From Kribbella kalugense (lineage in GTDB: Bacteria; Actinomycetota; Actinomycetes; Propionibacteriales; Kribbellaceae), in assembly GCF_004365875.1 (NCBI RefSeq), contig NZ_SODF01000002.1, forward strand, positions 1,364,001 to 1,428,000: 64,000 nt of DNA, given 5' to 3'. The translations under genes and the position numbers were made by a program. Shown piece by piece: positions 16,307 to 24,597 of this stretch. The notes beneath the pieces were generated by a model. It was given only the letters and a program-made list of their open reading frames with translations. It ran no database searches and was not told the DNA's origin. Position 1 is the stretch's first letter, and each line of letters starts with the position of its first letter.

Positions 16307-17296
16307 TCAGGTGGCGGGATCCAGCACTCGTACGACCAGCTTTCCGACTGCCTTGCCGTCCTGCATGATGCGGTGGGCTTCGCCGATCTGCTCCATGGTG
16401 AAGACGCGGTCGATTCGGATCGGGAGTTTGCCTGCGGCGACCAAGTCGACGTACCGCTGGAACGCCTCGGCCGGCAGGTCTGAGCTCTCGCCGCCGTATG
16501 CCGTCAGCCGGACGCCGTTCGGGAGATAGTCCATCGGGTAGAAGTCCGGGATCGTCCAGGCATCACTGAGCATTCCGGTGAAACACGCCGTGCCGTGGAT
16601 CGCGACCGCCTTCAGGGTGTCCGGAAGGACATTCGTGCCAACCAGTTCGAGCGCCGCGTTCACCCCGTCCGGAAGAATCTCCCGCACCTTTTGCGCAACG
16701 TTGCCATCATCAACAATCGGGTAGTCGACACCCAGCTCCCGCAGGACATCCAGCCGCTGCGGATTCCGCGTCGTCGAGAACACGGTCAGCCCGCGTTCCT
16801 TCGCCAGTACGGCGGCTGCCACCCCGACGGACGACGTACCTCCGCGGACCAGCAACGACTGACCCGGCTCGATGGCCAGGCCCGTGTAGAGCGAACCGTG
16901 GGCGGTCTGCAGCATCTCCGGCAGCGCGCCCAGCGTCGCCCAGTCGAGGTCGGTCTTGACCGGGATCACCGACGACGCCGGTACGACGGTGTACTCCGCG
17001 TACCCGCCGTCGAACTCGCGCCCCATCCCGCCCATCATCGCGACCACCTGCTGGCCCGGCGCGAACTCACCACCCGGCGCCGCGTCAACGGTCCCGGCCG
17101 CCTCGATCCCGGGGATGACCGGGAACCGCGCGTTCGTCGCCAGCCCGGCCCTGAGGTGGTACTCCGACCGGTTCAGGCCGAACGCCTCCACCTTGATCCG
17201 CACCCACCCGGACCTGGGTTCGGGGACGGCAACCCGTCGTACCCGAAGCTCCTCAGGCGCCACCGGCCCATCCAGAACAACTGCCCGCATGTCCAT
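16307..17296 (-). CDS. Zinc-independent medium-chain dehydrogenase / quinone-oxidoreductase-like
   Basis: 329 residues. GroES-like N-terminal part (VRIKVEAFGLNRSEYHLRAG, then FPVIPGIEAAGTV) and Rossmann part with SLLVRGGTSSVGVAAAVLAKERG (about 142-164) binding NAD(P)H. The catalytic-zinc ligands of alcohol dehydrogenases are absent, so a quinone or enone reductase is expected. Two ATGs two codons apart are possible; the upstream one (17296) is used. Divergent from the glycerophosphodiesterase gene with about 40 bases between starts. Confidence 0.82.
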   Translation of the reverse strand: MDMRAVVLDGPVAPEELRVRRVAVPEPRSGWVRIKVEAFGLNRSEYHLRAGLATNARFPVIPGIEAAGTVDAAPGGEFAPGQQVVAMMGGMGREFDGGYAEYTVVPASSVIPVKTDLDWATLGALPEMLQTAHGSLYTGLAIEPGQSLLVRGGTSSVGVAAAVLAKERGLTVFSTTRNPQRLDVLRELGVDYPIVDDGNVAQKVREILPDGVNAALELVGTNVLPDTLKAVAIHGTACFTGMLSDAWTIPDFYPMDYLPNGVRLTAYGGESSDLPAEAFQRYVDLVAAGKLPIRIDRVFTMEQIGEAHRIMQDGKAVGKLVVRVLDPAT

Positions 17297-17319
17297 GTCG
17301 CCTATCCTGACCCATCGTG

Positions 17320-17336
17320 TGAAAGAGTTTCTTTCA
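17320..17336 (+). promoter_or_regulatory. 17-bp palindrome touching the phosphodiesterase start codon
   Basis: TGAAAGA (17320-17326) and TCTTTCA (17330-17336) are exact inverse complements around GTT; the last A is the first base of the ATG. It could be an operator for a LacI-like or other dimeric regulator of the divergent pair, or a hairpin over the start codon. The AAAGAG inside it may also act as ribosome-binding site. Confidence 0.35.
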
Positions 17337-18160
17337 TGGGGAAACTCCCTCGCGTCGTCGCCCATCGCGGCGCCAGTGACGTCAATCCGGAACACACTCT
17401 CGCGGCGTACCGCCGGGCGATCGAGGTCGGCGCGGACGGACTCGAGTGCGATGTCCGGCTCACCGCCGACGGACATCTCGTCTGCGTCCACGACCGCCGG
17501 ATCGACCGCACCTCGAACGGCCGGGGCGTGCTGTCGACGATGAGTCTCGCGGAGCTCGAGTCGTTCGACTGGGGCTCCTGGAAACGCCCGTGGGCCGATC
17601 TCGACGACGAGGCCGAGCTGCCCGATCTCGACGAGATGAAGGTGCTCACGCTCGACACGCTGCTGGCGACCGTCCGGGACGCCGGACGGCCGGTCGAGCT
17701 GGCGATCGAGACCAAACACCCGACCCGGTACGCCGGTCTGGTCGAACGCCGCCTGATCGAGGCGCTCGACCGCTACGGCTGGGCCCGTCCGAAACTCGGA
17801 ACGGAGTCGCCGATCCGGGTCATGAGCTTCTCCTGGCTGTCGCTACGCCGGATGCGTACGGCGGCGCCCGGCCTGCGGACCGTCCTGCTGATGGACCGGA
17901 TCCCGCTGCGTTTCCGCGACGGTTCCCTGCCGACCGGGGTCTCGTACGCCGGGCCGAGCCTGGAGCTCGTCACCGCACACCCGGAGTACGTCGACCGCGC
18001 CCACAAGCACGGGCACCAGGTGCACGTCTGGACAGTCAATGCCGAGGAAGACATCCGGCGCTGCCGCGAGATCGGCGTCGACGTACTCATCAGCGACCGC
18101 CCCGAACTCGCCGTACGGACCTTGGCGGAACCGCCGGAAGAGGTACGACGTCGGAGCTGA
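17336..18160 (+). CDS. Glycerophosphodiester phosphodiesterase
   Basis: 274 residues of the GDPD TIM-barrel family. Catalytic HRG (10-12), the PEHT variant of the 'PENT' motif (Glu19), ECDV (Glu37 and Asp39, metal ligands) and VHD with His52 are all present; ELAIETKHP and VHVWTVN match later strands. It hydrolyses glycerophosphodiesters to sn-glycerol-3-phosphate and an alcohol. No signal peptide is seen, so it is probably cytoplasmic. The ATG at 17336 is preceded by AAAGAG eight bases upstream. Confidence 0.9.
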   Translation: MGKLPRVVAHRGASDVNPEHTLAAYRRAIEVGADGLECDVRLTADGHLVCVHDRRIDRTSNGRGVLSTMSLAELESFDWGSWKRPWADLDDEAELPDLDEMKVLTLDTLLATVRDAGRPVELAIETKHPTRYAGLVERRLIEALDRYGWARPKLGTESPIRVMSFSWLSLRRMRTAAPGLRTVLLMDRIPLRFRDGSLPTGVSYAGPSLELVTAHPEYVDRAHKHGHQVHVWTVNAEEDIRRCREIGVDVLISDRPELAVRTLAEPPEEVRRRS

Positions 18161-18401
18161 GCTCTTGGTTTGTGACACGCCGAAACGATTGTGTGTGGCC
18201 TGTGTCACGTGGGTATGGATACGTAGTGGCGCGAATGCGGGCGGTTATTGCAACGTTCAATTCCGTCGATTTCGTTACGGTTTCTTCGGGTTTAGGCGGG
18301 ATCCTCGCCGCGCTATGTAACGGAATACCTGCGGGTGTTTTTCCCGCCTGGATCGTGGGCAGATGTCTTGGTGGCTGTACCGATCATTGAGGAGACCCTG
18401 C
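18161..18401. other. Intergenic leader region before the ATPase gene
   Basis: No gene supported. A GTGACAC/GTGTCAC inverted repeat (18172-18178 and about 18203-18209) and a GGGTAT (18211-18216), the -10 form used by SigB/SigF-type sigma factors in actinobacteria, are visible; the matching -35 is weak. A GTGTTTTTCCCGCC stretch follows near 18332-18345. The gene would then have a leader of over 150 bases. Confidence 0.3.
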
Positions 18402-18818
18402 TTGTCCTCTGCGACCCTGCCCGCCGACGTTAGCGTCGTGGACGTCGTACTGCCGCACGAAGTGTCCGCGGTAGCGGATGCCCGCCGCCGTCTGGCCGCC
18501 TATCTCAAGCGTTACCGGATCACCGAAACCGCCCGTGACGACGCACAGCTCGTCCTGTCCGAGCTGCTCTCCAACGCGATCCGGTACGCGCCGCCGCTGC
18601 CTGCCGGTGAGGTCCGCGCGGCCTGGTGGATCGACCGGGCCGGCATTCACGTCGAGGTCACCGACGGTCGCGGCGACACCGAGCCGCAGCGAATCAGCGG
18701 CACCCACCCCGAGTCGATCGGCGGCCGCGGATTGGCGATCGTCGACATGCTCACCACCGGCTGGGGCGTTCGTACCGCCGCCCACCACCGCACCGTCCAC
18801 GCAGTAGTCCCCAGCTAA
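18402..18818 (+). CDS. Anti-sigma-type serine kinase (HATPase_c, RsbW/SpoIIAB-like)
   Basis: 138 residues. The GHKL ATP-binding fold is shown by the N box ELLSNAIRYAP (about 54-64), DxR-type strand VEVTDGRGD and G box GGRGLAIVDML (about 107-117). Such small actinobacterial proteins phosphorylate anti-sigma antagonists or hold sigma factors; target unknown. The TTG at 18402 is chosen because GAGGAG lies seven bases upstream; an ATG at 18363 has no ribosome-binding site and would add an atypical Trp/Arg-rich extension. Confidence 0.8.
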   Translation: MSSATLPADVSVVDVVLPHEVSAVADARRRLAAYLKRYRITETARDDAQLVLSELLSNAIRYAPPLPAGEVRAAWWIDRAGIHVEVTDGRGDTEPQRISGTHPESIGGRGLAIVDMLTTGWGVRTAAHHRTVHAVVPS

Positions 18819-18967
18819 CCCGCTGCCCCACCCCGCCTTCTTCCTTCCCTCCGCTCTACTCCGGAGAGGGTTCGCCTGTCCTCACCCGGCTTCTTCTTTC
18901 CTTCCCTTCTGCTCCCTTCCTGAGTGGGTTCGCTCTGGGGTGGGGTTGGCTGCAAGACTGCGGGGTT

Positions 18968-19936
18968 ATGGGAAAGAAGTCGCGGCAGCGCGCGAAGAAC
19001 ACGACGACCGTCACGCTCGACCCGGCCGACCTGGTGGACGTCGGGCCGCGCGAACCCTGCCCGTGCGGTTCGGGCAAGCGGTTCAAGCAGTGCCACGGCA
19101 AGGACCTGGCCCAGGCCGCGGACGCGTTCGTGGTGCGGCCGTTCGAGGGACTGCCGGCCGAGTGTGACCTGATCGCGTTCCGCGAGATCGTCCCGTCCGG
19201 CACCGTCGAGCTGGAGCTGACCGGCGACAACGCGGGCAAGAAGATCAACCTGGTCACGTTGCTGCCGATGGCGATGCCCGGCCTGGTGCGCGACGACGAG
19301 ACGGTCTGGATCGGCATGCAGACGCACGCGTCGTCCGGCGACCCGAGCCGCGACCTCGGGCACGCGATCACCGCCGCGCTGCACACCGAGCCGGGCAACC
19401 CGATCGAGCTCGGCGACCTGATGAAGGACGGCCCGCGGCTGCAGGATCTGATCGACACCGCGAAGCCGGTCGAGGTCAAGGTGCACGAGGGCTTCGACTA
19501 CTGGGTCGGTGAGAACGTCGAGGACCCGACCGGTGAGGTCGCCGCGGGCCTGGAGCGCGCGAACGCCGCGGCCGCTCCGACGGTACGGCTGGAGTCGGTC
19601 GACGCGGCGTACTGGACGCAGATCGGCGACCGCATCTACCTGCGCTGGGTCATGCCGCACACCGAGGACACACTGCTCGACGCGCTGGCCCGTCTCCACG
19701 CGGCCGGCTCGTCCGCGCTGATCAACGGCAGCCGGCTGATCGGCTCCTTCCGCGCTCTCGGCGTACTCGCACCGGTCTGGGAGCTCCCGTCCGGCACCGA
19801 GGCCGCCGACGTCGAGAAGCCGGCCGCCGACTTCGCCACCGCCCTCGAGAAGGCCCTCGCCACCGAGGCCCCCCTCACCACCGAGGAGCGGGCGGCCCGA
19901 GCCGGCCTCTCCAGCCGCCAACTAACCATCCGCTGA
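18968..19936 (+). CDS. SEC-C metal-binding protein of the DUF5926 type
   Basis: 322 residues. The SEC-C zinc motif PCPCGSGKRFKQCHG lies at about 30-44 (CxC...CH pattern), preceded by a short basic KKSRQRAK stretch. The remaining 270 residues form a family domain seen in actinobacterial DUF5926 proteins. SEC-C motifs bind zinc and often nucleic acid or ribosome-linked partners; no specific role was recognised. The ATG at 18968 is preferred because upstream sequence is pyrimidine-rich and does not look coding. Ends 10 bases before a strong terminator. Confidence 0.8.
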   Translation: MGKKSRQRAKNTTTVTLDPADLVDVGPREPCPCGSGKRFKQCHGKDLAQAADAFVVRPFEGLPAECDLIAFREIVPSGTVELELTGDNAGKKINLVTLLPMAMPGLVRDDETVWIGMQTHASSGDPSRDLGHAITAALHTEPGNPIELGDLMKDGPRLQDLIDTAKPVEVKVHEGFDYWVGENVEDPTGEVAAGLERANAAAAPTVRLESVDAAYWTQIGDRIYLRWVMPHTEDTLLDALARLHAAGSSALINGSRLIGSFRALGVLAPVWELPSGTEAADVEKPAADFATALEKALATEAPLTTEERAARAGLSSRQLTIR

Positions 19937-19946
19937 CAGACGCACG

Positions 19947-19978
19947 AACGCCCGGCTGGAAGGTCTCAGCCGGGCGTT
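19947..19978 (+). terminator. Intrinsic terminator
   Basis: AACGCCCGGCTG (19947-19958) pairs exactly with CAGCCGGGCGTT (19967-19978) around an eight-base loop, followed by TTCGTGT. It directly follows the DUF5926 gene. Confidence 0.85.
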
Positions 19979-20169
19979 TCGTGTACTTAGAGTGGTCTAG
20001 GCCATGATCGTTAAAATCTGCCTAGGAACGTGGACGGCCCAAGTCCTGCTGACGGGGGAGCAACAGGGCCTGGGCCTAGCCATGAAGAGTACTCATGATG
20101 GTGGTCCGCCACAAGCCCCGATCTCACTCCGCGTGTCGTAGGGCTCACATGGCTGGACCGGGGACGAGC

Positions 20170-21384
20170 TCAGAGGGCGGCCGGAGCGCGGAGTACCGGG
20201 CAGGACATGCATCGCGGCCCGCCGCGGCCGGAGCCGAGCTCGGAGCCGGAGATCCGGATGACCTCGATGCCGGACTCCTCGAGCCGCGCGTTGGTCTCCA
20301 CGGTCCGCTCGTACGCGATGCAGACCCGCGGAGCCAGCGCGAGGGTGTTGTTGCCGTCGTCCCACTGCTCCCGCTCGGCCGTCACCGGGTCCAGGCCGGT
20401 GTCGATCCGCCGGAGCGTGTCGATGCCGAGCGCCTTCGCCGCCGCGACCAGGAACGGTTCGGACTCGGCGACGTGCAGCTCTTCGCCGTCGGTCGTGACC
20501 GCGAGCGCCCGCATCTCCTCGGCCATGTTCGGATACATCAGTACGGCGTCGGTGTCGACCATCGTGCACACGGTGTCGAGATGCATCGTGGCGCGCTGCT
20601 GAGCGATCGGTACGGCGAGCACCGTGTGCGCCAGCCCCTTCGCGAACACCCGTCGCGCCAGCCGCTCCACGCCGGCGGGCGTCGTCCGCTCCCCGACCCC
20701 GACGGCGAGTACGCCGGGACCGAGCGCGAGTACGTCGCCGCCCTCGACGTGCTCCAACTGGTGGTCGTACACCTTGTCGGCGCCCGCGAACCGCGGGTGG
20801 AACGTGTAGATCACCTCGGTGAGCTGCGTCTCACGCATCCGGGCCGGCATCGCCAGCGAAGTGACCGCGACCGAATCCCGGATCCAGACGCTCGAGTCGC
20901 GGGTGAAGAGCAGGTTCGGCAGCGGGTCGATCAGGAAGTCCTCGTGGGCGAGCAGCGACGTGACCAGCCCGCCTGCGCGTACTTCGTCGTTGCGTACGCC
21001 GGCCATCAAAGCCTCGGCCAGCCCCGCCGGATCCAGATTGCCCAGCGAGGCGCGTAGGTAGTCGCGCAGGGTGTCGCCCAGTCGCAGGTCCTCGGTCGCG
21101 CCGGCGATCGCCTGGGCCCGGGCTGCGGGATCGGCGAGCGACTCGGTCAGCAGCTCGCCGAGGTACAGCACCTCGACGTCGCGGTCCCGGAGCGCCTGGG
21201 CGAACGCGTCGTGCTCGTCCTGGGCCCGGCCGACCCAGGGGATGCCGTCGAACAGCAGCTTGTCGTTGTTCCGCGGGGTGAGCCGGCGCAGCTCGTTCCC
21301 GGGGCGGTGCAGCATCACGGTTCGGAGCGGACCGACCTCACTGTCGACGCCGTACGCCGTACCGCCCTGCTGCGCCTCGATCAT
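20170..21384 (-). CDS. arcA: Arginine deiminase
   Basis: 404 residues. ADI landmarks: [14 protein letters not shown] (about 155-168), HVEGGDVL (Glu/Asp of the active site), [15 protein letters not shown] containing the catalytic His, [12 protein letters not shown], and the C-terminal GGPRCMSCP with catalytic Cys392. It converts arginine to citrulline and ammonia. No ornithine carbamoyltransferase, carbamate kinase or arginine/ornithine antiporter gene is adjacent, so it stands outside a classical arc operon here. The ATG at 21384 has AAGGGG nearby. A perfect palindrome lies 57-71 bases upstream. Confidence 0.95.
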   Translation of the reverse strand: MIEAQQGGTAYGVDSEVGPLRTVMLHRPGNELRRLTPRNNDKLLFDGIPWVGRAQDEHDAFAQALRDRDVEVLYLGELLTESLADPAARAQAIAGATEDLRLGDTLRDYLRASLGNLDPAGLAEALMAGVRNDEVRAGGLVTSLLAHEDFLIDPLPNLLFTRDSSVWIRDSVAVTSLAMPARMRETQLTEVIYTFHPRFAGADKVYDHQLEHVEGGDVLALGPGVLAVGVGERTTPAGVERLARRVFAKGLAHTVLAVPIAQQRATMHLDTVCTMVDTDAVLMYPNMAEEMRALAVTTDGEELHVAESEPFLVAAAKALGIDTLRRIDTGLDPVTAEREQWDDGNNTLALAPRVCIAYERTVETNARLEESGIEVIRISGSELGSGRGGPRCMSCPVLRAPAAL

Positions 21385-21440
21385 GTCCGCCCCTTCGCTC
21401 CGGTAGTGCCCACCACGCTACGGCAGTCCACTTCTGATCT

Positions 21441-21455
21441 GTCTGATTGTCAGAC
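21441..21455 (-). promoter_or_regulatory. Palindrome upstream of arcA, candidate operator
   Basis: GTCTGA (21441-21446) and TCAGAC (21450-21455) are exact inverse complements around TTG. It lies between the arcA start (21384) and the end of the reductase gene (21466). Position and symmetry suit a regulator-binding site; the regulator is not known. Confidence 0.4.
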
Positions 21456-21465
21456 AATATCCTAC

Positions 21466-22056
21466 TTAAGAGCGGACTCGGTCGTAGAGGAGGCAGAGGG
21501 CGCCGGAATCGGTGGGGGTGGAGTCGGTGAGCTTCCAGGAGGTGGCTGGGAGGCCGTCTTCGAACAGGCGGGCGCCGCCGCCGACCAGTTCCGGGTCGAG
21601 GGTGATGCTCAGGCGGTCGACCTCGTCGGCGGCCAGTAGTGCCTGGATCACGCTCGTGCTGGCCAGGACGATGATGTCGCCGCCCTCCTGGTCACGCAGC
21701 TGCTTGACGACGTCCGCGGGCTCGCCGTCGGCGATCCGGGAGTTCTGCCACGGCGTCTCGGTCAGCGTCGTGGAGAAGACCACCTTGTCGGTCTCGTTCA
21801 GCCAGCGTGAGAACGCCCGGTCCTGCGGCGCCGCGGTCTCGTCGTCGGCCACGGCCGGCCAGAAGCCGCCGAAGCCCTGGTAGTTCTTACGCCCGAGCAG
21901 GGCGGTGGTGGCCGTCTCGGTCACCCGGATCATGTGGTCCCGGGCGCCTTCTGTGATGGCGTGCGGGACGATCCAGCTCATGTCGTACTCGCCACCCGCT
22001 CCGTTCACTCGTCCGTCGAGTGAGAGCGAGATGTTGGCGGTTACGGTGCGGCTCAT
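21466..22056 (-). CDS. Dihydrofolate-reductase-like (RibD C-terminal domain) reductase
   Basis: 196 residues. RTVTANISLSLDGRVNG at the start, TTALLGRKNYQGF in the middle and ELVGGGARLFEDG near the end mark the RibD/DHFR fold that binds NADPH. It is not the essential folA type and lacks the deaminase half of RibD. The ATG at 22056 has GAGG about nine bases upstream. Close relatives are common and mostly uncharacterised; two further members of the superfamily are encoded at 49246 and 50745. Confidence 0.82.
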   Translation of the reverse strand: MSRTVTANISLSLDGRVNGAGGEYDMSWIVPHAITEGARDHMIRVTETATTALLGRKNYQGFGGFWPAVADDETAAPQDRAFSRWLNETDKVVFSTTLTETPWQNSRIADGEPADVVKQLRDQEGGDIIVLASTSVIQALLAADEVDRLSITLDPELVGGGARLFEDGLPATSWKLTDSTPTDSGALCLLYDRVRS

Positions 22057-22249
22057 TTCGGTACCTCGTTCTGTTCGGTGTGGTCTGACACCTGAAATCT
22101 TGCTGCGGTCAGCGCCACGGAACATCTGCCACCTGGCCGATATCCACCAGCCGCCTGGCTGACCTGCTCGTCGTACGAAAGGACGAATATCCACAGCCGA
22201 CCGCCGCTGACGAGGTCGATCGGCTGGAGAGGAACTAGGCTGACCTGCT

Positions 22250-23056
22250 GTGTCCGGTCATGCTGTACCCAACAACGACGTGTCCCCCGAACCCTTCGAG
22301 CGCGCCGTCGCCTGCGTGATCCCGGCGAAGGACGAGGCCGAGCGGATCGCGGCGACCGTCGACGCGGTGCACAAGATCATCGGGGTCGACCTGGTCGTGG
22401 TCGTCGACGACGGCTCCACGGACGGTACGGCGGAAGCCGCCGAGCAGGCCGGTGCCGTCGTGGTCCGCCACGAGCGCAACCGAGGCAAGGCCGCGGCGAT
22501 GGAGACGGGCGCGGCTGCGGTCGCGGATCGAGACGGAGCCCGGGCGCGCCACCTGCTGTTCCTCGATGCTGACCTGACCGACTCCGCGTCCGGCGCGGGG
22601 CCGCTGATCGAGCCGGTGCAGACCGGTCGCGCGGACATGACCATCGGGACCCTGCCGGCGCAGGTGCGGACCGATGGGTCCAAGGCCGGCGGCCACGGGT
22701 TCGTCGTACGACTGGCGCGGGCTGGGATCCAGGAGGCGACCGGCTGGGCTCCGGAGCAGCCGTTGTCCGGGCAGCGCTGCCTGACTCGGGCTGCGTTCGA
22801 CTCCGCCGTACCGCTGGCTGCTGGGTTCGGGGTCGAGACGGCGCTGACGATCGATCTGGGCCGGAAGGGCTTCCGGATTGTCGAGGTGCCGATCGAGGTC
22901 AGGCACCGCGCGACCGGGACTGACCTGCGTGGTCAACTGCATCGCGCGAAGCAGTACCTGCACGTCCGCCGGGCGCTTGCCGGACGCAGCGCGCTCCCCG
23001 CGGACGGTGGTGGACCGTCGTTGCGCAGTCTCTTCCCGCGGAAGTCAGCGCAATGA
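22250..23056 (+). CDS. Family 2 glycosyltransferase
   Basis: 268 residues of the GT-A fold. CVIPAKDEAERI (22-33), DDGSTDGT (53-60) and FLDADLTD (104-111; DxD metal site) are the donor-binding motifs. No C-terminal membrane helices, unlike DPM synthases of some actinobacteria. GTG start at 22250 follows TAGGCT (22236-22241) by eight bases, so a leaderless mRNA is possible. Its stop overlaps the next gene (ATGA), which encodes a GT-C mannosyltransferase, so the pair probably act together in cell-envelope glycan synthesis. Confidence 0.85.
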   Translation: MSGHAVPNNDVSPEPFERAVACVIPAKDEAERIAATVDAVHKIIGVDLVVVVDDGSTDGTAEAAEQAGAVVVRHERNRGKAAAMETGAAAVADRDGARARHLLFLDADLTDSASGAGPLIEPVQTGRADMTIGTLPAQVRTDGSKAGGHGFVVRLARAGIQEATGWAPEQPLSGQRCLTRAAFDSAVPLAAGFGVETALTIDLGRKGFRIVEVPIEVRHRATGTDLRGQLHRAKQYLHVRRALAGRSALPADGGGPSLRSLFPRKSAQ

Positions 23057-24597
23057 GTACTGATCTTCAGCTTGGCCAGAAGTACGGCCGCCGGGCCGTC
23101 GCTCTCTACTTGGCGTGTACGGCGCTGATCGTCGCGGTCGGCCTGCTCGGACCGTCCGTGGTCGTGCTGACCCTGACCGGCCGGCACCCGTGGCTCCCGT
23201 CGTACTGGTTCGATGCCCATGCCAACGACTGGCTCGTGTCGGTGATGATCTACGTCGCGATCGCCCTCGGTGGGTACGGAGTTTTCCTTGCCACCAAGGC
23301 ACTCCGGCACGGCTGGGCGCCGCGCGTCGACAGATTGATTGCCCTCGGCATCGGTACGACGGCGGCCATCACGTTGGTGCCACCAATGGCATCCGGTGAC
23401 GTCCTGATCTACGCGGCGTACGGCCGGATCATGACGCTCGGCGGCGATCCGTACACGGCCTCGCCGGCCGACACGATCCGGCTCGGGTACGACCCGGTCA
23501 TCGCTGCGACCGAGCGCCCGTGGCAGGGCGCGCGCAGCGTGTACGGGCCGATCGCGACCTGGATTCAGTGGCTCTCGTCGCTGATCGGCGGCAACTCGGC
23601 GCAGCTCACGGTGTGGATGCTGCAGCTGTCGGTCGCGATCAGCCTGGTGGTCACCGGGCTGCTGCTGGTCAAGCTGGTCGGCAAGGACCTGCCCGCTCGA
23701 CGCCGGGTGATCATGCTCGGCCTCGCGAACCCGCTGATCCTGTGGTCGGTGCTGGCCGGTGCGCACAACGACGCGATCGCGGTGATGTTCGCGGTGATCG
23801 CGCTGGTGCTGTTCCGGCGGCACGTGTTCCTGGCCGGCATCCTGATCGGGGTGGCCGGCTGCACCAAGCTGTCGATCGGCCTGGTCGGTGTCGCGATGCT
23901 GTGGGCGCTGCGAGCCGATCGGCGGAAGGCCGCGTTCTTCTGCGGCGGCGGTGTGATCGCGATGGGCGGTCTGTACGCGATCGTCGGGCTGCAGGCGTTC
24001 CAGCAGGCGCGGTCGCAGACGTCGTTCATCTCGACCGGCACGCCGCACAAGGTGCTGCTGAGCTTCTTCACCCTGTTCCTGCCGAACGGTCTGGTCCGGA
24101 CCGTTCTCGCGATCCTCGCCTGGGTCGGCCTGATCGTGGTCGCGATCCTGCTGACGCAGGTGTTCCCGAAGTCGCTCGTACCGCAGGTTCACCCCGACGA
24201 CCCGACCCCGGCCGCGATCCGGTACACCGCGATCTACGCGATCGCCTGGGTCCTCACCGCGATGTACTCACTGCCTTGGTACGACGTGATTGCCTGGGTC
24301 GCCCTGGCTGCCGTCGCGGCGTCGAAGGTTGACGGGTGGATGGTCCTCCGTACGACGATGCTCGCCATCGCCTACGTACCCGGCCGGGACCCGAACGCCC
24401 GTCAGGTCGCGGCCAGTCTGTCCGGATCGCTGGAGTTCTTCAGCGCGCGGCTGCGCGACACGATCTGCCCGGCGGTCGAGCTGGCGGTGCTGATCGGGCT
24501 GATCGTGTGGGCGCGGCGCAACGGCGCGCAGTGGTGGCCGTACGACTGGCCTCGCCGGAAGCAGAAGGCCGTGCCGCAGAAGGCCGAAGCTCTCTAG
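23053..24597 (+). CDS. Integral-membrane GT-C glycosyltransferase, MptA/MptB-like
   Basis: 514 residues with about 12-13 membrane helices. Features of polyprenol-phosphate-mannose-dependent alpha-mannosyltransferases are visible: SGDVLIYAAYGRI after the third helix, GGDPYT, YGPIATWIQWLSS and AGAHNDAIAV. The family adds mannose to lipomannan or related glycans on the outside of the membrane. Coupled by ATGA to the GT2 gene upstream. The 3' end overlaps the convergent larC gene by four bases. Actual acceptor unknown. Confidence 0.82.
   Translation: MSTDLQLGQKYGRRAVALYLACTALIVAVGLLGPSVVVLTLTGRHPWLPSYWFDAHANDWLVSVMIYVAIALGGYGVFLATKALRHGWAPRVDRLIALGIGTTAAITLVPPMASGDVLIYAAYGRIMTLGGDPYTASPADTIRLGYDPVIAATERPWQGARSVYGPIATWIQWLSSLIGGNSAQLTVWMLQLSVAISLVVTGLLLVKLVGKDLPARRRVIMLGLANPLILWSVLAGAHNDAIAVMFAVIALVLFRRHVFLAGILIGVAGCTKLSIGLVGVAMLWALRADRRKAAFFCGGGVIAMGGLYAIVGLQAFQQARSQTSFISTGTPHKVLLSFFTLFLPNGLVRTVLAILAWVGLIVVAILLTQVFPKSLVPQVHPDDPTPAAIRYTAIYAIAWVLTAMYSLPWYDVIAWVALAAVAASKVDGWMVLRTTMLAIAYVPGRDPNARQVAASLSGSLEFFSARLRDTICPAVELAVLIGLIVWARRNGAQWWPYDWPRRKQKAVPQKAEAL

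Noticed and set aside
20004-20141. A 45-codon open frame on the + strand
   Set aside because: No ribosome-binding site or well-spaced -10 box, codon third positions are mixed, and no recognisable motif; it fills the gap after a terminator by chance.
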